Shown in pieces: positions 22,801 through 33,719 of a stretch of DNA of 64,000 nt. Position numbers and translations under genes: made by a program. The stretch's first letter is position 1, and the number at the start of each line of letters is the position of its first letter. Below the pieces are notes generated by a model that was given only the letters and a program-made list of their open reading frames with translations, did no database searches and was not told the origin of the DNA. Source of the stretch: Notolepis coatsorum. Taxonomy: Eukaryota; Chordata; Actinopteri; Aulopiformes; Paralepididae. The DNA is taken from the NCBI GenBank assembly GCA_963971535.1, contig OZ020593.1:38173932-38237931 (forward strand), read 5' to 3'.

Positions 22801-25800
22801 ACAGATGTAGCAGATGTTACAAAAACAAATGGCTGCACACAACCTTGCAGAGGCCATACATCCAACTAATGGAAGATAGTTTAATTAACTTTATCGACTT
22901 GTTTACATCAGGGTCCCCCATTTTCAATTCGTAATGAAATTGCTATTATGTGTCTGCATGAACACACAACTGTAACTGTACTCAAAAATAACAAAATAAG
23001 GGTTGTCTCAGTTCACAACTATATTGGTCAAGTTTTGGGTGGGACTTGTTTGCGTCCCTACAGCTTCTTATTCAATTGAGCGAGATGCTCGGTTATGTCA
23101 CACAGCCAGTTTGCATCTGACAGTTCAGACAATATTTCTTCAACCCTTTGTTACCTATTCCGCCTGGATCTTTTTTGTATTTTGGGCTGTAAAATTGTCA
23201 AAGAATGTCTGAGGAGTAAGTGCTTTTGGCTTTTTTCCTTTGTTACCTCAGATGTTCAACATACATGTATGTGTAAGAATGTGTAATAACTAAGGCTGTC
23301 AAAGTTAAAGCTTTATTAACGCATTAACCCACAATTATTTTAACACTGCTATTTTTTAACCCAATATTAATGTAAAAAAAAAAAAATTATTTTTATTTTT
23401 TTTACCTGAGCTCTTGGGGGGCCACATCAAATGACGTGGCGGGCCGGATTTGGCCCGCGGGCCGTGAGTTTGACACCTATGGTCTAGAATATAAATATGT
23501 TTTTATCGTTTTCTGCAGTAATTCCTAGAACGTGAGATATAGGCATAAACGCATGTATAGATTATCAAATGCCGTTTGTTGGCGATACACGCTATATTAA
23601 AAATTTCAACTGTACATGATCCTAAACGTTATGACTGATCATGCGCGGATGAACCGGGGGGGGGGGGGGGGGGTCGTTTATAATTCCGTCATCGTCAGTA
23701 AATGCTTTATGTAGTATGGGTGATATATTGATCAGAGCAGTTTGCATGGATAATAATAAACAAACGCGCTGAAAGTAACGTCAGCGTCCTCTTACCGTTC
23801 GACAATGAGACTGGAGGAAAAAGATCCCACTTATTTGACGGCGATCTCCTAAATCCATTTCCGGTTTGTATAATCATAATAAACGGCCAAATCGTATCGA
23901 TTATTGCGTTATGGCAGCGATCGCTACACACGGACGTGTGTATACAGTCCCGCAACAATATGCGAGTGCCGTACGCATTTCCCAGACGCACCGAGATCGA
24001 CTCGTCCATTTCCGGTTTGGCAACTCGCCGATCATCCACCAGGCGGCAGTATTGAAGCGTTGCAGAGTTGTGCATGCTCCCACTGCATCAGACCAGGCTC
24101 CGTGAGGGAATTATGAATAACATGGCGAAAAAATTTAATATGATCTCAATAACGTCGTACGCCGTGGATTGGCAGAATTCGCATGAACTTGAAACACGTC
24201 GTAAGCCGTTTCTGGCGTGGGATGTGTTGAGGCAAACCAGAACTGTGATAATTTATCTGATTTAGTTTATGTAACATGTTTCTTGTTTTTATTGTTGTTT
24301 TTATCATTGATTGTCACAATGCTTTTACCCTAAGCAGTAGGGGTGGGACGATACATCGATCCAGATCGATATATCGATCTATTATCAATAATCAAATAGG
24401 ATCGATGCAATGTAAAAAGATCGATTCATATTGCGATACTCTTATTTTGAAAATCCGGCGACGGCGACGTCATCGCCCCGCGCCCAGTGTTGTGAAACTC
24501 CGTTTAACATCAACAGCACACAGCAGTAGCGTCTAGACCGTCACTAGAGCAAGACTAGTGTGCCTATTCTGTGACCCAAAACATGTCCCTGCTGTTTTAT
24601 TCTGCAACGGGTCCAATGCATCTAACCTGCTTTTGCAATCCTCGCCACTGCATTATGCCCACGTCGCGTTAAAGATCAAAGATAACGTTACGTTAGCGTA
24701 AGCTAACAAGCTAACCCAGAGCCATAGGCAGAGAGAAGTGGGGCCTGGGAAGGAGGGTGCATTCTCGGGATAGCCCCACTAACAGGATCTGGCCGGTACT
24801 GCACCTTAATACAGCTCTGTGACAGTGAATAGGATATTAATATAGAAAAAAAAGAAAAACAAACCAAAAACAGTGAACAGGAGGTCTATTTGTATTAAAA
24901 ACAATATTGTTTTTCATTTAAATGTCTGGAAGAGCTCAAAAATAAAAATGTCAAATGATATTTCCATTGCCTTTTTTTTGTTGATTTAAATGTTACTGAT
25001 TGTGTTAAATGGGCATATAATATCGTCTCATATCGATCGCAGGCACCTGAATCGAATCGTATCGTGGCAGACTGTGTGATATCGGATAATATCGTATCGT
25101 TGTCCAAAGAATCGATATCGTATCGTATCGTGATGAAACTGGTGATTCGCACCCCTACTAAGCAGGCTATTTATTTATTGAAAGAGTTTTGCTGTCTCCT
25201 GTTTAGGGACTACGGGTGTAAATTAGCTCTTGCTACAACCCTGCATGTTTACATTTTGTATTTTGTACTTGATGTTCATTAACATGTGCTGTCCCTATCA
25301 AATAAATTATCAAATCAAACTGCTGCTACAAAAGTAACTGTCACTTAACTTTAGCTTGTTCCCCTTTTATGCATATAATGCCTGTTTTGGCTAGTGTTGC
25401 TCTTCTAGAAAAATAATCCTTTCAGGGTTACCTATTGAAATACTGTACACCTCCAGTACAGAAACATTGTTTATGAGTTTGCGTGTCAGGTAGACCATTG
25501 ATTGACAGTCGATTCTGCCAATTACGTCACACCGCTTTCACCCACCTCTGCTGTTGATAACGCTAGCCAAGTTAGCACACACACGCACAGTGGGCCAGTG
25601 ACTTTGGTGTAGGGGTGTAACAATGCATCGCAATGCATCGATCCTAAGGGGAAAATTCAACTGCATCGATTTGAAAATGTTAGAATCGATTATCGCAATT
25701 TTAATGTGTACACAGTGTTATGTTATTCTCATGTCCGTTACAGCCAACACAATGACATACGCTACTGCATCAACGTTATGATTAACAAAGCAAGGCATTC

Positions 25801-28800
25801 GTTTTGTTGCATTAACGTTATATTACTATTGCTATCGATAAATCTAGGTGTTCTAAAATCTATTGCTATTGGTAAGACTAGAATAAGTTACATTAATTTA
25901 ATGTTACGGTCTCGGAAAACTCTCGCATAGCGCAATGGCGGACTTTCCGGAAGTAAAAAAGCAAATGAAAGCTTCCGATTGGTCATTTCCTTGTCACTCT
26001 ACTGTGATTGGACCGTTGGCTTGAGTGCAATGTGGGACTTGTAGTTTTTGACCGATTAGCAGCGGAGAGAAAAAAGCACGACTGAGGTTGTAATCTTCAC
26101 TCGCACACACGCGAGTAATTTATTTTTCCGGTTCTCGCACACATTCTTAGGGGCAAATGCGAGTAAAATGGTCTCACTGTAGAGCCCTGCCCCCAGGTCC
26201 CTCTACATCTGATCTTGGTTCCTACAGTATACCCATCTTAGTATGTGCTACTAGGAATAATGACTGTGTATTGGCACCGTAAATGTCTATTGGATTAATG
26301 TAAAGTCTTAACAAAGACAAAGGAAAATCACTTACGGCAAATATCTAGGACATGGTTAGTGTGTATATATTAGGGATGGGCATTTTAACACTTTGAGTGC
26401 CGGCCATGCTGTGCCTAGGAACCCTGTTGCGTGACACCGCTCTATTCAATGACCGAGCTCTCATATTTGCGAACGCATAAACTATATCTTAAATTATGGC
26501 TATGTGTCTAATATGGCCGTCGCTTATCAATGACTTGTTTGCAGTCAACATTGTCGAAACGGATTGTTTTTTAATCTGTTCATTTCCGTTTTATACCATT
26601 TTGAAAAACGCTCGTTTTTTGAAAGTTTCAGAAAAAAATTAAGATTCTGTGATAAACGCCCTTTACTGGAATACACAAAACACGTTGTAATTTTTCGGCC
26701 TATTTATGAATCGTTTTCAAATAAACGCTAGATTATCGATAGTATATATGTACTTATGCACGCTATAGAAGCGGGCTGAAAAAACGATTATCTTATTTCC
26801 TGATCGCACACATACACACATAGAAGGTCCAGGGTTCGATTCCCGCTTGGGGACCAGGTTTCCATGATGCCAGTTACCCAGGTGGGGTATCTCCCAGGCC
26901 TTTCTGTGTGGAGTTTGCATGTTCTCCCCGTGCTCGCAAGGGTTTCCCCCCCCCCGATAAGATAAACCCAATGGAAAAACATGCACAACAATAGATCGCT
27001 AACGCTGTGGCGTCCTTGACGAAGACTGACAGGAGCACTTGGATTGGTCCCCTGGCGCGGCTCACGTTGACGCCTGTCTGCTCCCGGCTGCCCTTGGGGG
27101 GGGAAGGACGACGGGATGGGTTAATCGCAGATACGAATTGCATGCATGCATCACATGTGTGCCGATTGATGACCTCTGAGCAGGTCCTAAATTATTATTA
27201 TTAATTATTATTATTATATATGGCACACGCTGATATATAGGTGAAAATAGCTCTGATTATCCCAAGACTGGTAAAATAGATTCCTTACCTCAGATCAGAT
27301 GTTCTCCAAAAAGATTATTCGCCATTCCAAATATCAATCGCGTTTATTGATCCAACGCTGGGTACTGGAAACGCATATTCTCCGCTGTTCTGGTGGTGGG
27401 CAATGACTTGGATCATCTCCGGTTACTTGTCTGACAAGTAAAATGTGGAAGCAGGACTTTTTTTTTTTCATGCGTTTCATTCAATCCAATCCAATGGGGT
27501 GCAGTACCATCCGGAGAGACGATAAGGGGCGGTATTTTCCCTCTTCGAGCTCAGATAGATCCCCACTGGTAACGTGAGGCTAGATTGATCAAAAATAATC
27601 GATAATAAAAAAATTACGAGAAAAAGACGAGATCTCTCGTTGTTGGCACTCAACGGTTGGCATAAACTAACGAGAAATATCGTCGTTGGCACTGAAAGTG
27701 TTAAAGAAAAATTCAGATAGATTGATCGCATGCTATACTCTATTGATCGTGTATTACTCGAAAAGGGAAAAAAACTTTAAAATATATATATATATTAGAA
27801 TATTTTCTTTTTTACTTATTTGTGTTCATTCACGTATATATGTTTAAGGAAACCAACAAAAAAAATACATTCATAAAAATGTATAATTTCGATTTTTATT
27901 TATTTTTTTCTCATAGCTACGAATCGATTACTCACGCCCATCCCTAGTATATATATATATATTGATGTGTTTCGATGTCTGCAGAACTTCCAGAGTCATA
28001 TGAACGGTCTGGCCCACCAGCAGAGGATGATGGAGATCCAGCACATGAGCAATGCCTGCCTGGTCACCCTGCTGCCGCGTGTCCAGAAGTCTCTGCGGGG
28101 AGCCAGGAGGGGCGGGTCAGTGACTCATTATCTTCTGATGGGGACACTACACAGTTAGTACATAGAAGACACACTCATTATCTTCTGATGGGGACACCAC
28201 ACAGTTAGTACATAGAAGACACACTCATTATCTTCTGATGGGGACACCACATAGTTAGTACATAGAAGACGCATTCATTATCTTCTGATGGGGACACCAC
28301 ACAATTAGTACATAGAAGACACACTCATTATCTTCTGATGGGGACACCACACAGTTAGTACATAGAAGACACATTCACATTCATGAAACCTGTTTAAAAT
28401 GCAATGTTACTACAGGGATATTTGAATTGCCAGGGGAGACCATTAATGACAATTATACACTGGTTGCTACGTTAACAGTAATACATTTCAGTAGCCCACT
28501 GGTACAGCACACAGTACATGATCCTGCTTTTTCAGCTTGTAAGATCGCCTATTGGTAGCCTGATGGTGGTTTGTAATGTGACTCTTTCATAATAAAACGT
28601 GTCAATGTGGCTCCTGAGTTGACCAAGTCTTGAGTACCACTTATCTAGATGATGATGAATGTGATGGCTGCATTAGAGGACGCCAGCAATGGTTGTGTGG
28701 AGTGTTGCTGAAATCTCCTTTACATTCCTTAACATTTCAGTCGAGACCTTTTCTTTTTTCTTTAATCCCTGGTCTTACTTTTTTGGTTCCTGGCTTTTGG

Positions 28801-31800
28801 AGAGAGTCGCTCATGTTCACAAATGTTGACTGCACTTTCTTAGACCATGGAAATAACATTCCATTCTTAATTTCGGTGGTGTTCCCCTTTTTTTATATCG
28901 CAATAATTTTCCCCAAGTTACTTGATAAAAGCGTTGTTATATAAAGCATGATGACAATCTGCCTGCGGCCTTATACCTGCGACTGCATCACAGCCGTGCT
29001 GAAGTACAGTATAAAGAACTCCCTCTCGTGTGACACAGTTTAGTTCTTTGTGTCTCTTGGTTGACACGTGTCTGGCCTCTACAGGGAGAAGAGACCAGGT
29101 CTACAGCGTTGGTGTGCCACCTGTCAAAGCCACTTCACCAGTAACGTCAAGGACCACCGCCGTACCAAGGAGCACCAGGTAACCGCCTGAATAACACCAC
29201 ATCTTAGATCGCTGATATACTGTAGATGGTGCTTATGGGATTAGCTCCTTTCACTCCCTGTTGGATTATAATATATAACCATAACATGTTTTACTGATGC
29301 ATAGACACACACCTGCCTAACTGACGGTATTGTGATGCCATCTGTTGCGCTTCCCTCCTTCCTTCTCTCCCTCCCTCCTTCCCTCTCCCCCTCATTCCTT
29401 CTCTCCCTCCATCCTTCCCTCCCTCCTTCCCCTCTCCCCTCATTCTCTCTCCCCCTCCTTCCCTCTCCCCCTCCTTCCCTCTCCCCCTCCTTCCCTCTCC
29501 CCCTCCTTCCCTCTCCCCCTCCTTCTCTTTCCCTCTCTCCCTCCTTCCCCAGCTTGCCAGTCGAACAGTCAACCCCTCCTGCACAGTCTGCAAGAAACAC
29601 TTCAGAACCCCCCATCTGTTTGTGGAGCACATGCAGTCCCAGGAGCACAAGCAGAGAGTGGACAAGGTGGGTTTCTGGTCCTGCTTTTAAAGACATTACT
29701 AAACACCCGTGTCCCTTAGCAGTTCTCTGCTGCAGCTGTGTGGTGTGGCTTCGTTTGGGGAATCGTGCACTTTAGTAGAAAAATGGTGACCCTCGCAGAA
29801 GTAAACCAGTATCACTCCAGATTCATGTGTCGGAAATGCCCCTGGATCGAAATAAGTATTTCAGTGCTATAGAATGCATCTGAGTAAAATAATGAATTTA
29901 TATGATATAGCCAACTGTCGCCCGAGGGATCATAACGTAGTACTATACATTAATTTGACCAACTATGATTATGTAGCTAGTGTAGCATAGCATTGCATAT
30001 TAACCCCCTAAGCCCGATTGGCCCGGTAACCGGTTGAGATTTTTTTCATGTCATAAATGGATCAATACTGTCCGCGACTCCACATGTATCGGAGAAGGCA
30101 TGTGGTAGTTCTACACCCTCCCCAGGCCGACAGTGGGGCAATGCGTGGAACGACCAGGAAGGGTATTGGCATAACTAAATTGGGATGGGTGAAAAATACA
30201 GAAAGCCCAAAAATATATAGAATAAATAATAATAATAACATAGGGGAATAAATAATAATAATATATATTTTAGGTTAATTTTCTGAAAATATGGCTATTG
30301 CTTAAGTATAGCATTATATATTAAAGCTGTGATATGTAGCTAGTGTAGCATAGCGTTGCATATTAAAGCTGTTATATGTAACTAGTGTAGCATAGCGTTG
30401 CATATTAAAGCTGTGATATGTAACTAGTGTAGCATAGTGTTATCTATTAAAGCTGTTTGTGTAGCATAGCGTTACATATTAAAGCTGTGATATGTAACTA
30501 GTGTAGCATAGCGTTGCATATTAAAGCTGTGATATGTAGCGTAGCACAGCATTAAATATTAGTCAGGCCCACACCTAGTTTTATAACAGTCAGAAAATGT
30601 CATATCAATGCCATAACATCTGTGTTTGAGCAGCACTGCCAAATGTTAATCCCACTGATAAGGTTGGGTCCAAGTATTTCCTTTTCACTGTTGGTTCTCC
30701 ACCTAATCAGCTTGGAGAGGAAGGTGACCTGGCTGCCATGGATACAGAAGGGTTTTTAGTTGATGAGGAGGAGGGCAGTGATGAAGATGATGAGGAGGAG
30801 AGAGAGGGAGTACAGGAAGATGACGGAGGCCAAGGCAGCTCCCACAAACAGGTCAGGTCATCCGTCGGCTTCTGTCCACTTCCTTTCTCTTGTGTTTATT
30901 GTCGCTAGGGATGTGCGGTGTGGCTAATAATTTCACTGACCTTTAACTGCACATTAATAAAAACACATTACACGACTAATAAAAAAAAAATAAAAGAAAT
31001 GATGGATGCCAGGCCTAACATGCAAAAAGATTGTTTGCAGTAAGAATCATTGACTGTAGGATGCCTAACGACCATAAGAAAATCTATTTGAAATGCTTGG
31101 GTTAAATGGGGAAGCATCTGTAATACAGTACAGCTGCCGCTACTGAAATAGTCGGTAATTTCCAGAAACTCGTGGTGCAGACATATCATCAATGATACTT
31201 GAGATGGATTTATGGTGCAACCGGATTCGTTAATTGTGCGCATAGACGGATCTTCATAGGGCTGGGCGATATGGCCTAAATATGATATCACGATATTTTC
31301 TGACCTTTCGGCGATACACGATACGCATCACGATGTTTTTCTTTTTTTCCCCAAACAATTCATTATGAGGCTTACCAAGACAGTATTTGAGTTTGCAAGC
31401 TAACATTAAAGACAAAATAAAATACCCATGCATTTAGCATTTTTATATTATATATTAGATTTAGATTATTGGATTATTAGATTATATATTGCATATATTT
31501 AGCAATGAGATATTATATGATTTATATATGAAATATGATTAATTGAAAATGGGGGACCCTGATGTAAACAAGACGAAAGTCTTTCTCTGGTCTGAATCCT
31601 CCAGTCCACTGTTGACTGTTGTTGTATTGAGCTGTACTGTATTGTACCCATGCTGCAATCTGTTAATAACGTTTTCATTCATCAGACGGCAAACAGAATC
31701 ATTTTGATTGACAGTCGCGTCTGCCAATTACGTCACATCGCTTGCACCCGCCCTGCTGTTCTTAGCACCAATCGGCAAGCGCGTATACATTTTTTACTTC

Positions 31801-33672
31801 CGCCATTGGAGAGCTCAATGACAACAACAATGGCAGCGGTAGCTCGCCGCGGCCGACGTTTAGCTTTTAGCTCCGCAGAATGACTAAACGACTGGAGGCA
31901 TAATGATTTTACTGCAACGGATGTTATAATAAAAGCCTTTCCATACATCTGTCTGATTGAAAACTTTATTAACAGACCGCAGAATGGGCACAACTGAGTC
32001 AGCACGGGCTGAGATATGAACGACTAATGCTTGCTATATCTAGGTCGACCTCGGACGTTGCTATGTAAATACGCTGATGTTATTGAAAGTGTAACTATAT
32101 AACGTTAATGCCAAAAAACGAATGCCTTTGTTAATCATAAGTAGTAACTTTTGATGCACTAGTGTGTGTGTGGGGCGGCGCTGTTCAAAAGTGTCAACGT
32201 GTGGACCAGATTGACGCGACACAAGCCTCTTGGGCAAAACATCACGATATCCACGATACGTTTAAAAAGTGTATCGTTAATGAACTGTACCCGATATTTA
32301 TATAATATCGTCATATCGCCCAGCCCTAGATCTTCATGATCAATATAGATTTATTAGTGAAACACGTGGATCAAAGTATATGTGAGAGGTCAATGGGCTT
32401 GGCTAAAGAGGAGCGTGCTCTCACGGTGGCCACCAAAATCGCACTGCCAGAGGTCCGTGGACTCGGGTCTCTTGTAGAATGTCCATGGTGGGGGCTAGTT
32501 GGGGTAGTGGAGCCATTGGCCCTCCTGTGAGATTTAAGCTGTTGTCTTGGAACAGACCCAGTGCACAGTTTCCTTCAGTGTGGTATCTTTTTTCAACAAT
32601 GTGTAAAGCAGTGTGTGGCTGCAGATGATCCCAACTCGGTTAAACTTTAATTAATTCAACCTTTTATTTAGGACTCAATTGAATGCAATATATTGGGTAA
32701 TAAAATATATTTAGAAACATACTAAAAACAACATTATTAGGCTACAATAAAAACATTGGCTAGTGGTCCAAAAAAAAATGGGGGACCCTGGTGGAAACAA
32801 GACGAAAGTCTTTCTCTGGTCTGCATCCCCTTAACAATTGTGTGTATTGAGCTGTACTGTATTGTACCCATTCTGCAATCTGTTAATAAAGTTTTCAATC
32901 AATCAATCAATCAATCAATGGTCTGTATCCGTTTTGTTTGTGCTAAGCTAGGCTAGCTTGCAGCCAGATGGCATTCTACTGAACAGAGAGGAAATTGGTA
33001 TCTTATATTCTTGTCTGACTCTTGAGAAGACGGTAAGCGTAATGTTATGTTGGTGTGTTCCTTTAAGGTCACCCAGAGTCTGTTCTGATTTTGATGAATT
33101 TGGAAAGTCATCTTTTAATTTGAATGTGCTCCAAACTTATGGATCAAATATAACACACCCTTAAGAGCTATTACCTCTTATAACCTATGTGCCGTTTAAA
33201 ACTATGACCACAAACCATTCTGTTTCAATGTGTTTTAACTGAATGTTCTGATTATTATTTTTTTTATCTTGTGTTTTGTCTTGTACCAGATGTACCGGTA
33301 ATTGTAAATGAGGACAACCTCAATGATCTATGGAGATGGAAGTAAAGGTTTGAATGAATCTTAATGTCTTTCTGCAGGATGAGTGGTCATGCCAGACAGA
33401 AGTGACCCTAGAAGACATGGCTGAGGACGAGGAGTATGACCCGGACACGGTCTATGGTATATGACCAATCCTAACCAGTTTCCTTGACTCAAAAGAATTT
33501 CCTCCAGTGTGTCTCATCCCCTGCCGGCCACCGCGGCTTGAAATGGGAACTTCCCACTCTCTGTCTAGACCAGACCTGGGCATTGTACGGCCCGCGGGCC
33601 GCATCCGGCCCGCGGGATGATTCTGACCGGCCCGCGAAAGATTACATGATAATAAAAAAAAATTAAAAAAAA

Positions 33673-33719
<47 letters not shown>

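Larger units (their letters stand above)
21990..25320 (+). pseudogene. 5'-truncated LINE, interrupted twice
   Basis: The plus frame at 22040-22176 reads VFSVKGGNYWNSLPVVIREV then FKTHLKLHL, the standard C-terminus of fish non-LTR RT proteins. The 3' UTR resumes at 24231-24337 and 25166-25320, ending ctgtccctatcaaataaa and a TCAAA-rich tail. The breaks are the piggyBac-like element (22177-24226) and the hAT element (24338-25157). Confidence 0.82.
21619..26188. mobile_element. hAT-like element hosting a deep nest
   Basis: The left end cagggctctacg and right end, reverse complement cagggctctacagtgag, with long internal inverted words (accaaagtcactggcccact at 21838, inverted at about 25592). Flanks ccccccag and gcccccag match at 7 of 8 if the duplication overlaps the end. 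It contains the LINE at 21990-25320 and the hAT end at 25612. No transposase recognised. Confidence 0.65.
26371..27946. mobile_element. hAT element carrying a piggyBac-like element
   Basis: Ends tagggatgggcatt and (reverse complement) tagggatgggcgtgagt, flanked by gtatatat (26363-26370 and 27947-27954); the duplication is low-complexity but exact. Most of its interior is the TTAA element at 26389-27700. The right end is 38 bases before a ciz1 exon. Confidence 0.88.

Noticed and set aside
26832..26846. tRNA gene suggested by ggttcgattcc
   Set aside because: Only the B-box and T-arm-like word are present; no acceptor, D-arm or anticodon arm can be folded around it.
26717..26991. Minus-strand frames that resemble a protein (for example HGNLVPKRESNPGPS)
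   Set aside because: A well-spread SINE-like repeat that yields spurious predicted proteins in many fish; not a gene.
29241..29775. Frames rich in Pro/Ser/Leu or Glu/Gly/Arg
   Set aside because: They are translations of a C/T microsatellite.
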